Assembly (NCBI GenBank): GCA_017640445.1
Contig: JAEPQQ010000008.1
Location: forward strand, 1 to 64,000
Direction: 5' to 3'
Length of the DNA: 64,000 nt
Source: Bacteroidia bacterium
Lineage (GTDB): Bacteria; Bacteroidota; Bacteroidia; NS11-12g; UBA9320
Of the stretch, positions 18,729 through 28,629 are shown one piece after another. The notes beneath the pieces were generated by a model, which worked only from the letters and a program-made list of their open reading frames with translations, ran no database searches and was not told the origin of the DNA. The translations under genes were made by a program, and so were the position numbers. How positions within the stretch are numbered: the first letter of the stretch is position 1; each line of letters opens with the position of its first letter.

Positions 18729-21479
18729 ATGAACTTAAAGAATTACCTCTGCCTTGTCATTTTATGTTTTTCGTTAAACGTATTTGGCCAGATTCCCAAT
18801 GTAATACCGTATCAGGGACATATCGCCGATACCTCGGGAAAGGGTTATGATGGAAACTTCGATTTCTCATTCACAATAAAAGATAACTCCGGGTCACAGC
18901 TGTGGACCAGCGGTACCATTTCTGTTCCGGTTGACGACGGAGCCTACTCGGTTAGTCTTGGTGAAAGCCCTCAAACCGCTTTGACATCTTCCATATGGCA
19001 AAACGACATACTGTTTCTGGAAATTTCCTTTGACGATGGCGTTAATGGTTCGGAAACACTTTCACCAAACGTTCAGATCTTACCGGTGCCCTATGCACTG
19101 CGTGCTGCGATCGCCGATAGTGCTGCAAACACCAATGGACAACTAGGCTGGGGAGACTCCTTAGTACTGCGGGATGCAAGTGGAGATAAACGGTTTGTTC
19201 TCAACCCAAATACGGGTGAGTTTAAGATCATGCAGGACGATACCATTTGGTACGAAGTAGAAAGCAACTCGCCCCCCAAAACGAATGTAAGTTATGGCGA
19301 TAATAGCCTAACCACCGAATACGTTCGGATGAATGGGAAGGATTACACAAAAAACACAAGAACCAAAGACGGGTATACCATCGAGCGTTTTGAGCAACAT
19401 TCAACCGATGCAGGCAATAACGATACAATGAACTTTACCCGAACCCTGGATAAAAACAAATGTGTGGTTTCTGCCACCTACAAGGTTTTTGATAAAAAAA
19501 GGGGAAGGGTGAAGGTGTGTACGTACAGTTACAAATGCCCGGGTGGAGATATTCTTTCCGTGAAATGTAAAACGCTGGCAGGGGCAACCCCCGACGAGCC
19601 TGATGTGACGGATAACAAGGAAACGGATACCAAAACCGAGGAAAAAACAGAAGACGGTAAACTTCAGATGGTTACGGTCGATACCCGAACCGGAAACGAA
19701 GTCAAAACTACTTCGGACGCCAAAGATTCTTGTTTCGTAGTTGAGGCGAGTAAGATTGTGCTTAAGACCGCCAATGGAGAATACGTGGTTAAGGTAGATA
19801 AAGATGGGAAAGTGAAACAGGAGGCCAAAAAGAACGGTGGAGATGGCCTCATAATTGGTATGGACGATGAGAATAACGAACTATCCATTGAAGACAGCCT
19901 GATCCTTAAATACCGGTTCATAAGCCCAACCCAAATCAGAATGTTGGTTCAGGAGTTGGGTGTACAGCAAGCCAAACTCTATTTTGAACAATTGGATCTG
20001 GAGAATAAAGAAATTGTAACTGGAGGTCTGGAAAACTTAAAAAGACTGGTTGATTCTGTTTTTAAGCATAAGATCGTGTCGCAAAAAACCAAAGATTCTA
20101 TTGAGGTGCTTTATAATGCTTTTGGCCACTTTATTCAATTCCTGGATGTGGAAGAGTTCAAAGAGTTGAACCAACATGTAGAGCGTATCAGAACGTATGA
20201 ACCAGGAAAGGTCATAGAAGAAGATACGGATGTGGCAACAGGAGCTTCCGTAAAAACAACCCGAGACCTTCAGGAGGGCAAGGACATTATAGAAGGATTG
20301 AAGGGAAATGACATCATAATGAGTGACACGCCCTACGTTACAACGTACAAGTATGATGTTACTTCGAGTACGCCTGTTGAGGTAAAAACCAATCCTGTGA
20401 GTTCTACGGTGACCTATGACGGACTTGATCGTGTTGTGAGGGAGAACGACTCGGAACAACATCACGACATCTATGATGGAAAAACACATCAAATAACCCG
20501 AACACACAACGTGAAAGATAGCTCAATAACAACTGCGGGCGCAACAACGTATTTTTATGATGGATTGGATCGGATAGTGACCAAGTCAGAAGGAGAAATA
20601 ACCCACGAGTACGATGCGGCCAATTCGATTATTGAGGAGACCTACGATCCGGATGATAATTCATTGGAATATGATGGATTGTTTAATCGACACCATCGAA
20701 TAGATACAAATGCATTTGTAGAGAGCTTTGTTGACGGGAACAATCGGGAACTAAGCGTGTTGTATGAGCCGTCAGACAGTATTATTAACTACAGTGGGGT
20801 GCGATTTGTTGAGTGGCAATTCGATAACAACATTACCGTATTAACCTCTCTGGGGCCTGGCCAGAGTTCACTTGCCAATTTTGATCCTGGCACTAACTCG
20901 GGTTTGGGAATTACCTTGAATCAGAGCGACAGAGTGATCCAAATGGGCGACCCATTTGGTGGTAAAATTCCGGTACAGATGGACTCGCTGTTTGCCATGG
21001 ACTTTGGGGCCGTAAACGGGAATTTTGAAGTAAATGGAAACCTCTCCGTAAATGGTAACATTTCCAAGCAGTCAGGTAGTTTTAGAATTGACCATCCACA
21101 GGATCCTTACAACAAATACCTCGTTCATTCTTTTGTAGAATCGCCGGATATGATGAACGTCTACAACGGAAACATCATCACAGACTCTTCCGGTACCGCC
21201 ACCGTCGATCTGCCAGGATATTTTGAGTCGCTCAATATGGATTTTAGGTACCAGCTGACCTGTATCGGCACCTTTGCACAAGCCATTGTGCTTGAAAAGG
21301 TTAACGGTAATCAGTTTAAAATTCAAACCGACAAACCTGGCGTTGAGGTAAGTTGGCAGGTAACCGGAATCCGAAAGGACCCTTTTGCCAATGACAATCG
21401 ACTTGAGGTAGAGCAAGAGAAAGAAGAGGGAAACAAGGGTACACTCCTCTATAAACCTACGCAAACAAACAAGAAATGA
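18729..21479 (+). CDS. Secreted tail-fibre-like protein with RHS/YD-like internal repeats (916 aa)
   Basis: Signal peptide; N-terminal VIPYQGHIADTSGKGYDGNFDFSFTIKDNSG...PVPYALRAAIADSA; internal TYDGLDRVVRENDSE.../YFYDGLDRIVTKSEGEITHEYDAANSI; C-terminal SFRIDHPQDPYNKYLVHSFVESPDMMNVYNGNIITDSSGTATVDLPGYFESLNMDFRYQLT. Confidence 0.75.
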   Translation: MNLKNYLCLVILCFSLNVFGQIPNVIPYQGHIADTSGKGYDGNFDFSFTIKDNSGSQLWTSGTISVPVDDGAYSVSLGESPQTALTSSIWQNDILFLEISFDDGVNGSETLSPNVQILPVPYALRAAIADSAANTNGQLGWGDSLVLRDASGDKRFVLNPNTGEFKIMQDDTIWYEVESNSPPKTNVSYGDNSLTTEYVRMNGKDYTKNTRTKDGYTIERFEQHSTDAGNNDTMNFTRTLDKNKCVVSATYKVFDKKRGRVKVCTYSYKCPGGDILSVKCKTLAGATPDEPDVTDNKETDTKTEEKTEDGKLQMVTVDTRTGNEVKTTSDAKDSCFVVEASKIVLKTANGEYVVKVDKDGKVKQEAKKNGGDGLIIGMDDENNELSIEDSLILKYRFISPTQIRMLVQELGVQQAKLYFEQLDLENKEIVTGGLENLKRLVDSVFKHKIVSQKTKDSIEVLYNAFGHFIQFLDVEEFKELNQHVERIRTYEPGKVIEEDTDVATGASVKTTRDLQEGKDIIEGLKGNDIIMSDTPYVTTYKYDVTSSTPVEVKTNPVSSTVTYDGLDRVVRENDSEQHHDIYDGKTHQITRTHNVKDSSITTAGATTYFYDGLDRIVTKSEGEITHEYDAANSIIEETYDPDDNSLEYDGLFNRHHRIDTNAFVESFVDGNNRELSVLYEPSDSIINYSGVRFVEWQFDNNITVLTSLGPGQSSLANFDPGTNSGLGITLNQSDRVIQMGDPFGGKIPVQMDSLFAMDFGAVNGNFEVNGNLSVNGNISKQSGSFRIDHPQDPYNKYLVHSFVESPDMMNVYNGNIITDSSGTATVDLPGYFESLNMDFRYQLTCIGTFAQAIVLEKVNGNQFKIQTDKPGVEVSWQVTGIRKDPFANDNRLEVEQEKEEGNKGTLLYKPTQTNKK

Positions 21480-21973
21480 TGAGAATCGTATTCATAGTAT
21501 TCTTGTTAGGTGTTGGAGCAATGGCATATGGCCAGTCGAGCAGTGCACATTATAAAAGCAAGGTCAGGGGCCATTTAACACATGGTGGACTACAGTCGGG
21601 CACAAATAGCAAGAACCAGACTGTAAACATCTGGACCGAAGGGCATGAGCAAAAATCGAGCTATGCGACCAACCGCGTTTCGCTGGGAACTTCCTCAGAT
21701 ACAAGTCCTGTTTCCGTAGCGCGTTTAGCCCTTGCGAATGATGCGTTTATTGTTTACCCAAATCCTTTCGATAATGAAATCAGTGTATTGTCGAAGAACG
21801 GGTCAAGCATTGATAAACTCGTCCTGTATGACGCTACAGGAAGGGAAGTTTTTACGGCGAATCTGCAGGTTCACGAGGCATCAATTGACGTCTCGTTAAT
21901 AGCACCGGGTTTGTACACCATACAGGTTGAGTCAGAAACGCAAAAGTGGTTTACCAGCCTGGTTAAGCCATAA
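21476..21973 (+). CDS. Small T9SS type A sorting domain-containing protein, coupled to the upstream gene
   Basis: ATGA overlap with the 18729 ORF stop; signal peptide MMRIVFIVFLLGVGAMAYGQ; CTD IVYPNPFDNEISVLSKNG...LVLYDATGREVFTANL...IAPGLYTIQVESETQKWFTSLVKP. Confidence 0.83.
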   Translation: MMRIVFIVFLLGVGAMAYGQSSSAHYKSKVRGHLTHGGLQSGTNSKNQTVNIWTEGHEQKSSYATNRVSLGTSSDTSPVSVARLALANDAFIVYPNPFDNEISVLSKNGSSIDKLVLYDATGREVFTANLQVHEASIDVSLIAPGLYTIQVESETQKWFTSLVKP

Positions 21974-22233
21974 AGAAGCTGACCTTCTCTATGTGCCAGA
22001 ACCCGGTGCAAATGGGTGGTCTTTGCCAAATACGTTGTATTGCAAGAACATGTGCCAAGCATTGATTGTAAGGTACGAGTAAACTTAAGAGAGATCAACG
22101 GCACTGGTATTCACAAGTAATTACTTGATCGATATGCCTTATTCTCAGCGTAAACGATAATCTAAATTCGTTTCCGTTTGAAATCATCGTAGCACACGGT
22201 GATGAAGGTATTAACATTAATTAATGAAAAGTT

Positions 22234-23061
22234 ATGAATAAACTAGTAGGAGTTCTTTTTGTTGGATTGCTCGTGGTCGGTTGTTCTGAAGACCCGGAGG
22301 TAGTGACTGACAACACACAGAACACAGACACATTTGTCGTTAAAGAAATTCAGGAAGTAAACACGTCGTTTGTGGTAAAACACACAGGCACAAAATGTGG
22401 CCCTTGCGGTACGTGGGGTTGGGATATGTTTGAAGACATTATTGACGGATTAGGAGATGGAGCCAACTACATGGCGGCATTCTCGTATCCGGGTGATTAC
22501 ATCATCGATGTAGCTGAAGATTTATCTGAATACAACGGTGTTAGTGGTTTTCCAACATTTGCAGTGAACAATAAAGCTCAGTTAAGCGATGCAAGAAGCA
22601 GTGGGTCGGTAAATACAGCGCAGGAAAAACAAATGTCGCTCGACGAAGCGAATAGCTTTAGCGGGGATGTTGTTAGAGCCAATGCAGGCGTTATTTACAG
22701 AGTAAAAGATAACAAGCTCGAAATTCGATATAAGGTGAAGGCATTTCAGGATTTGAGTGCAAACAATCTTCACGTGGCCCTTTACATAAACGAAAACAAG
22801 GTAATTGGCAGACAAAACGGATACCCCGATCCAGACAACGCACCACACAAACACTTGCTTAGGGCTGCGGTAGATGATCTGACCTGGGGTAAGCCACTGG
22901 GAGCACTTTCAGTAGGTGAAGAGATCTCGGGTGAAGCAAGCGTCGAGCTTGGAGCCGATTGGAACCCGGATAACCTGGAGGTACTCTCGGTTATTTACAA
23001 TAAATCAGGGGAGGATTACGAGTTCATTAACTCATCTTTAGGAGCACTTTTAGAAGAGTAG
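22234..23061 (+). CDS. Omp28-related lipoprotein with thioredoxin-like CGPC motif
   Basis: Lipobox VVGC; HTGTKCGPCGTWGWDMFEDIIDGLGDGANYMAAFSYPGDYII...GVSGFPTFAVNNK; C-terminal beta domain as in Omp28-like proteins. Confidence 0.8.
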   Translation: MNKLVGVLFVGLLVVGCSEDPEVVTDNTQNTDTFVVKEIQEVNTSFVVKHTGTKCGPCGTWGWDMFEDIIDGLGDGANYMAAFSYPGDYIIDVAEDLSEYNGVSGFPTFAVNNKAQLSDARSSGSVNTAQEKQMSLDEANSFSGDVVRANAGVIYRVKDNKLEIRYKVKAFQDLSANNLHVALYINENKVIGRQNGYPDPDNAPHKHLLRAAVDDLTWGKPLGALSVGEEISGEASVELGADWNPDNLEVLSVIYNKSGEDYEFINSSLGALLEE

Positions 23062-23085
23062 TATCTATTATTTAGGATTGCAGAT

Positions 23086-23120
23086 AGGGGCCATTTGATT
23101 CATTCATCTGGTCCCTTTTT
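23086..23120 (+). terminator. Rho-independent terminator
   Basis: AGGGGCCA...TGGTCCCT stem followed by TTTTT. Confidence 0.6.
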
Positions 23121-23244
23121 GGTTCCAAAAGCTGTGGTCGACAAAAGCCGTACGTCGATTAAATAAACATTTCGGCGATTTGTTATGCATTCGAGGCAAC
23201 GCTTCACCAAACTGAATCATTTTACCCTTTAACAGAAAAACATT

Positions 23245-24474
23245 ATGAAGAGACTATACATATCTTTAATTACAATATTATTCGTCCAGGGAAGTTCCTT
23301 TGCCCAACATAAGTTTAGCCAGTGGGACGTTCCGTCAGGGGCAAATGTTTACGATATTACCATTGACAACGTAAACAACATATGGTTGGCCACTGATAAT
23401 GGTGTTCACCGATTCTCAAAAGACCTCAAATGGACGTCGTTCACCAAAGATGATGGATTGCCTGAAAACGATGTGAAGGCGGTCGCCATCCGAGATGGAA
23501 AGGTGTGGTTAGCCACGATTAACCAAGGTGTCGCTGTTTTTGAAGGTGATAAGTGGGTGCCAAAGACCATTGAACTACCCGAAGGAGTCGACTATATTTC
23601 TTACTTTTCAGATAAGGTCGGTGCAAGTAATACATACTACTACGGGACAAACAACGGACTGGTAATGGAGGCCAAGTCGCCTACGGAGAAACCAAAGAAA
23701 AAGAACTACAATTTTGCCTTTCAATTAGGAGAGATTACTGGTGTTAGTTTGACCAAAAGTAACGTGCTGATTTCCAGATCTCTCAATGGCATCGGTATTG
23801 AGGATGTTGGTTTGGGAATAAGCATTGGTATAGGTGAGGGATCAGCGCTACCTGACCCTCGAGTTCTGTGTGGACAGGTACATAATGATTTTGCCTATGA
23901 CGGCACAGCAGGTGGTTTGTATATCCCTGACTTTAGAAATGGGGCTCCTCCACAAGGTATTGACATCATTGGCACGCACAACTCCGATTTACCCAGCAAC
24001 AGGATTCAGGCTATGCATGTTAGCGACCGCCAGGAATGGTACGGGACGGACAAGGGACTTGCGCGCAAAAAAGGAGGTTCCTGGGAGGCAATAACTACCC
24101 AGAATTCGAACCTTGAGAACCACAACGTGCTGGAACTATCGGTAGATGCAAGAAATCAGGTTTGGTTTGTAACTGGAGATGGAAAACTAAACCGCTTTGA
24201 GGATGTGAATTCATCAGTCCATGATGCTTCTCTCCAATCACTTAGCATCAAAACTTCCCAAGCAGACAATCACATTTACATTGGTAATCTATGGCACCAG
24301 AATATTGAGGCGAAATTGTACAACCTTCAGGGGCAGGAAATACTAACCCTGGAACAGACAAACGAAAAAGTAGGGTTCAATATGTCGGGCATTTCTACCG
24401 GTATTTACGTTATTCGCATGGAGGACTTGGAATCCGGGTTTGGCCAAACATCAAAGGTATTCTGGACCAAGTAG
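23245..24474 (+). CDS. Two-component-regulator-propeller-like secreted protein with T9SS type A sorting domain
   Basis: Propeller motifs NNIWLATDNGVHRFSKD, DGLPENDVKAVAIRDGKVWLATINQGVAVFEGDKW, DRQEWYGTDKGLARKKGGSW; C-terminal AKLYNLQGQEILTLEQ...ISTGIYVIRMEDLESGFGQTSKVFWTK. Confidence 0.82.
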   Translation: MKRLYISLITILFVQGSSFAQHKFSQWDVPSGANVYDITIDNVNNIWLATDNGVHRFSKDLKWTSFTKDDGLPENDVKAVAIRDGKVWLATINQGVAVFEGDKWVPKTIELPEGVDYISYFSDKVGASNTYYYGTNNGLVMEAKSPTEKPKKKNYNFAFQLGEITGVSLTKSNVLISRSLNGIGIEDVGLGISIGIGEGSALPDPRVLCGQVHNDFAYDGTAGGLYIPDFRNGAPPQGIDIIGTHNSDLPSNRIQAMHVSDRQEWYGTDKGLARKKGGSWEAITTQNSNLENHNVLELSVDARNQVWFVTGDGKLNRFEDVNSSVHDASLQSLSIKTSQADNHIYIGNLWHQNIEAKLYNLQGQEILTLEQTNEKVGFNMSGISTGIYVIRMEDLESGFGQTSKVFWTK

Positions 24475-24498
24475 TAAGAGCTTTTAGGAAATAATTAT

Positions 24499-25284
24499 AT
24501 GATGTTTAAAAATCACTCACTACCAATAGTGCTATTTCTGGTACTTGCTTCATTTACCGGACATAAGAAATCAAACTTACCCAAGGGTTTTAACGACTTA
24601 AAAGGCTTCGTTCAAGTACCGCTTGGGGACCTGCCGAACCACGATAAGGATGCCTTATATTTCTTCTTTGAGAATGAAGTGTCCAATTTCGACTATGCCG
24701 AGTTCTTGTATCATATACGTGCGAACGAACCGGAAAACCTGAACATGGTTAATCTAAATTCAGAATTGTGGTTATCGGTTGATGCAGATGGAACCTCTGA
24801 GTTTGCAAAAAACTACCACAAACTCAAAGAATACCCTGTTGTGAACTTAACAGCCGAGGCCGCGTCGGCTTATTGCGTTTGGTTACAAAACATCTGGAAC
24901 CAACGCGGTACAAGCTACGATGTAACTATAAGGCTACCGACAAAGGAGGAATGGGAGCACATTGCAACCCAGGAAGATGGTTCGGAGTATGCTACTGGAA
25001 ATGGTTTATTGAAAGATGATAAAAATACGGCAATGGCACGATACAAAGCATTGGGTTTACCCTTTGGACCAGCGCCCCGTGGTTCTTTCGAGCCATCACT
25101 TTATGGTTTGAATGACCTCTGCGGGAACGTTTCGGAAATGGTAATTCATATGGATAAGGTGTATACCAAGGGGGGAAGTTGGGATTCAAAGGCAATCGAC
25201 TTGACAGTGGCAAACACAAGAGATTTTGAAGTTGGACCTACTGCCGGGTTTAGGCCGGTAATTATTCTAAAAGAACGTATGTAA
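24499..25284 (+). CDS. SUMF1/formylglycine-generating-enzyme-like (GldJ/GldK-type) protein
   Basis: FFFENEVSNFDYAEFLYHI, VNLTAEAASAYCVWLQ, VTIRLPTKEEWEHIATQEDG, YGLNDLCGNVSEMV, YTKGGSWDSK, AGFRPVIIL. Confidence 0.8.
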   Translation: MMFKNHSLPIVLFLVLASFTGHKKSNLPKGFNDLKGFVQVPLGDLPNHDKDALYFFFENEVSNFDYAEFLYHIRANEPENLNMVNLNSELWLSVDADGTSEFAKNYHKLKEYPVVNLTAEAASAYCVWLQNIWNQRGTSYDVTIRLPTKEEWEHIATQEDGSEYATGNGLLKDDKNTAMARYKALGLPFGPAPRGSFEPSLYGLNDLCGNVSEMVIHMDKVYTKGGSWDSKAIDLTVANTRDFEVGPTAGFRPVIILKERM

Positions 25285-25345
25285 GAACAGCTACCCAACT
25301 GCTTTGAAGAACAGGGTATAATTGGGTCAAGGAGATATTCTGAAT

Positions 25346-25377
25346 AAGGGCGTCAACAGGAAACTGTTGGCGCCTTT
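25346..25377 (+). terminator. Rho-independent terminator
   Basis: GGCGTCAACAG-GAAA-CTGTTGGCGCC (11 bp with one G-U) followed by TTTGTTG. Confidence 0.75.
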
Positions 25378-25594
25378 GTTGTATAAGGTTGTTGTTCTTT
25401 TGTTCTCATTTACAGTGTGTTATAAAAGTGTAATTCTCTCCGTTTTGCGTAAAAATCAGCGCTTCATGTTTCCGTTTGTCACAGATTTTGACAATCGGCA
25501 TATCCCGTCTAACCTACCTCCGATTGAAGCGCTTTCTTCGTTAAAAAGTATAAGGCTTCGGCCTATTCGTGAAACTAATAATTTAAAGAAAAAA

Positions 25595-26407
25595 ATGAGA
25601 CTAAAAGAAAGAGTATTGACAAGTAAGGTAACGTTTGTGGCTGCCATGGCGTTGGCCATGCTGGCTTCGTGTGATGGAGATGAGACACCCGTTGGACAGG
25701 GTAATAATGGCAACGGCAATGGAACCGAAGAGTTTAATCGAGTGCCAGCAATTGGTGACAACTATCAGGTACACAAGTTCGACTGGAAGGGAATGGAACC
25801 AGGAGAAGGTGGGGAGAATCAAACGTGGGATTTCAGTGTTTTGCCATCGAAGAGCGAAACCATGAACCTCGAAGTGAGATCAATGGACAACAGCGACTAC
25901 AAAAACGAGTTTGCTCAGGCTGATTTTTATACCGTTAATAATTTTTACGGTTCAAGAGGTCTAAGCGATCCAGGGAAGAACTTTCACTACTTTAAAGTTG
26001 AAGACAACAAGTTGATCAAGTTGGGAAGAGTAGACTCCATGATGGCAACAAACGTACTTTTAAACACATTTGGTGATCCTGAAACTCAGTTGCAATACCC
26101 ATTAACGTATAACAGTTCGTCTACTGACGAGTTCCATGGTTCATTCACGTCAGTTGGTATCCCATTTACCTGGGATGGTACTGATTCATACACCGTTGAT
26201 GGTACCGGAACATTGAACATTTTGGGTAAGAAGATCGAAAATGTAGTACGGGTTAAACGAGAACGTGAGTACCTGAGCGATCCTATTGGCCAATGGACGT
26301 TTACAACCTACGAGTGGTATAAGCAAGGAATTGCATTCCCAATTTTGGTGCTGCATCAATCTCAAGAAGTTTTTGAGGGCTACTATATGGATGCTTCGGA
26401 GCTTTAA
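25595..26407 (+). CDS. Hypothetical lipoprotein (start revised from 25322)
   Basis: Internal ATG gives MRLKERVLTSKVTFVAAMALAMLASCDGDE with lipobox LASC; the 25322 extension runs through the preceding terminator. Confidence 0.75.
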   Translation: MRLKERVLTSKVTFVAAMALAMLASCDGDETPVGQGNNGNGNGTEEFNRVPAIGDNYQVHKFDWKGMEPGEGGENQTWDFSVLPSKSETMNLEVRSMDNSDYKNEFAQADFYTVNNFYGSRGLSDPGKNFHYFKVEDNKLIKLGRVDSMMATNVLLNTFGDPETQLQYPLTYNSSSTDEFHGSFTSVGIPFTWDGTDSYTVDGTGTLNILGKKIENVVRVKREREYLSDPIGQWTFTTYEWYKQGIAFPILVLHQSQEVFEGYYMDASEL

Positions 26408-26467
26408 TAAGGCCCATTCTGAATAGCATCTTTACATACAATTTGAGATGTATTTGAAGGCAGCAAG

Positions 26468-26497
26468 ATGCATTTGCTCAATGGGCAAATGCATTTT
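26468..26497 (+). terminator. Rho-independent terminator (first of tandem)
   Basis: ATGCATTTGC...GCAAATGCAT followed by TTT. Confidence 0.65.
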
Positions 26498-26511
26498 GTA
26501 ACATTTTAAAT

Positions 26512-26541
26512 GTCGGCATAGGGGACTATGCCGACTTATTT
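26512..26541 (+). terminator. Hairpin/second terminator
   Basis: Perfect GTCGGCATAG-GGGA-CTATGCCGAC, 10-bp stem with GNRA-type loop, followed by TTATTT. Confidence 0.6.
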
Positions 26542-26702
26542 GCGTAAAAAAGAAAAATCACAACTGTCCTTGTATGGATATTCAGGATTCAAGATGGTTT
26601 GCCTTGGTTGACAAATTACAATTTTGTGATAAACGTCGTGCAATGGTTTTCTTGTTTCCTGCCTCTATCTGAAAACTTGGTCGGTTCTCACATTATCCAA
26701 CA

Positions 26703-27872
26703 ATGCTAAAAAGTAGGTTGAAATCTTTACCGATCTCGCTAAAGTATATTGCTGTTGTCTTAGGTCTGATCTGTTTGTTACTGGTACTGAAATCGTACGT
26801 AACATCCTTATTTCAGACAACCAAGTACTTCGTGTTTAGTATCAATGCGGCGAGTCCACTATCCAATTATATTACTTGGATGATCCTCTTGCGTTTGGTT
26901 TATTCAAACTTGCACAGGAATCCAGTTTTTCCCAGGCCACAATGGAAGTCCCTGGTGAAACATTTGGCTATTGCGGCACTGATTATTGCGGTGCATGTGC
27001 TACTGTCTAACCTGTTCTTCTACTCTTATTTCGCCACCACAGGGATGTGTCCCTTGAGCAAAATACCAACTACACCCAATGCCTGGAACGTCATTATGGT
27101 TCCATTCCTCAAAATGGTAGCAGGCGAGCTGCCCACAGAAATGATCGCCCGGTTTATTGAGTACGCCTTAATCGCAGGGGCGCTGATCTCCATAGATATT
27201 AATCAGGAGAATCATAGAAAGAGCCTCGAACTGGCAAACGTTCAAAAAGAACTAAATCTGACTTATTTGAGAGCCTTGAGAATGCAATTGCGGCCCCATT
27301 TCTTGTTCAATACGCTCAATTCAGTGTCTTCTCTGATGCACGATAACGTAGAGGAGGCTCAGAACGTATTGGCTCGCCTTGGTGGACTCTTACGGAAAAC
27401 CCTTCAAAATACAGATGAGCTCAAATTAGTGCTGAGAGATGAGCTTAACTACATACGCGACTATCTGGAAATTGAACAAATCAGGTTTAACGACCGACTC
27501 ATGATCGAGTACGATATTGATAAAGCAGCACTTTCTGGTCTGGTTCCCAGCTTAATTATGCAACCCATTGTTGAAAATGCGGTAAAACACGGATTCAAAG
27601 GAGCTTTGGAAGATTGCACCATCCGAATTGAAGCAAAACGGGAGGGCTCAAACATTCGGCTCTCAGTAATTGACAATGGACGAGGAACCAACAATGTATC
27701 AAAAGTACTCAAGAGCCCGGGCGTAGGAATTCAAAATACCTTGAATCGCCTCGAAACACTGTATCCTGAAAGACATAGTGTTGCGGTGCACTCAAATGCC
27801 AACGAGGGGCTCGCTTTCCACATAACCATACCATTCGAAACACTTAACTCCGATATTACATATGCCCATTAG
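26703..27872 (+). CDS. LytS-type sensor histidine kinase (His_kinase/HATPase)
   Basis: N-terminal TM segments; LRALRMQLRPHFLFNTLNSVSSLM; HATPase motifs IVENAVKHGFKG and VIDNGRGTNN...GVGIQNTLNRLETLYP. Confidence 0.93.
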   Translation: MLKSRLKSLPISLKYIAVVLGLICLLLVLKSYVTSLFQTTKYFVFSINAASPLSNYITWMILLRLVYSNLHRNPVFPRPQWKSLVKHLAIAALIIAVHVLLSNLFFYSYFATTGMCPLSKIPTTPNAWNVIMVPFLKMVAGELPTEMIARFIEYALIAGALISIDINQENHRKSLELANVQKELNLTYLRALRMQLRPHFLFNTLNSVSSLMHDNVEEAQNVLARLGGLLRKTLQNTDELKLVLRDELNYIRDYLEIEQIRFNDRLMIEYDIDKAALSGLVPSLIMQPIVENAVKHGFKGALEDCTIRIEAKREGSNIRLSVIDNGRGTNNVSKVLKSPGVGIQNTLNRLETLYPERHSVAVHSNANEGLAFHITIPFETLNSDITYAH

Positions 27873-28629
27873 AACCGTAATCATAGATGACGAACCACTG
27901 GCAAGATCACGAATTGTTCACCTGGCCAACGAGTTAACCGATATGACCATTGTTGGGGAGTGCTGGAATGCTCGTCAGGCTTTGGAAGTGATTAACCGTA
28001 GGCACCCGGATCTCATCTTTTTAGATATTGAGATGCCTGATCGAGATGGTTTCAATGTACTGTCTGACATGAAAACCGAGAATCGACCTATGGTAATTGT
28101 TGTGTCGGCCTACGATCAATATGCGTTAAAGGCTTTCCAGTACGAAGTAGTAGACTATCTGCACAAACCCTTCGAGGAAAAGCGATTTTATCAGGCAATT
28201 GAACGGGTTCGAAATCGCCTCGATTTACGACGAGCTTCCCAGTTTCAAAGCCAGATAAAGGAACTCATTAACGAACAACATCAACCCGATGAGTTCTATG
28301 CATCCTCCCTTTCGATCAAAGAAGATGGGCGTCTAAAGTATTTCTCCGTTTACGATATTTATTACATCGAGGCATTTGGTAACTACGTTAAACTACACCT
28401 TGAAAACGGTGTAAAAATGTATCGATCTACCATGTATCAGGTTCAAAACCGATTGGACCCAGATATGTTTACCCGCGTACATCGTTCCTATATACTGAAT
28501 ACACGAAAAATCAAAAACATCCAGTATCTGAACAACAATGAATACAAGTTTACCATGCAAAATGGAGAAGTGGTAATCTCATCGCGCTCGTACAAAAACA
28601 AAATTATGGACGTGCTTTCCATGTACTAA
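27862..28629 (+). CDS. LytTR family response regulator
   Basis: Receiver IDDEPLARSRI...LIFLDIEMPDRDGF...YLHKPF and LytTR domain (IYYIEAFGNYVKLHLENG...MFTRVHRSYILNTRKI). Overlaps the kinase gene by 11 nt. Confidence 0.95.
   Translation: MPIRTVIIDDEPLARSRIVHLANELTDMTIVGECWNARQALEVINRRHPDLIFLDIEMPDRDGFNVLSDMKTENRPMVIVVSAYDQYALKAFQYEVVDYLHKPFEEKRFYQAIERVRNRLDLRRASQFQSQIKELINEQHQPDEFYASSLSIKEDGRLKYFSVYDIYYIEAFGNYVKLHLENGVKMYRSTMYQVQNRLDPDMFTRVHRSYILNTRKIKNIQYLNNNEYKFTMQNGEVVISSRSYKNKIMDVLSMY

Noticed and set aside
20037-20507. 156-aa minus-strand ORF
   Set aside because: Lies entirely opposite the coherent 18729 CDS; no domain, no RBS context noted.
18729-21479. RHS polymorphic toxin
   Set aside because: No RHS core boundary motif, no C-terminal toxin and no immunity gene; the C-terminus is a fibre-like domain and the next gene is a CTD protein.
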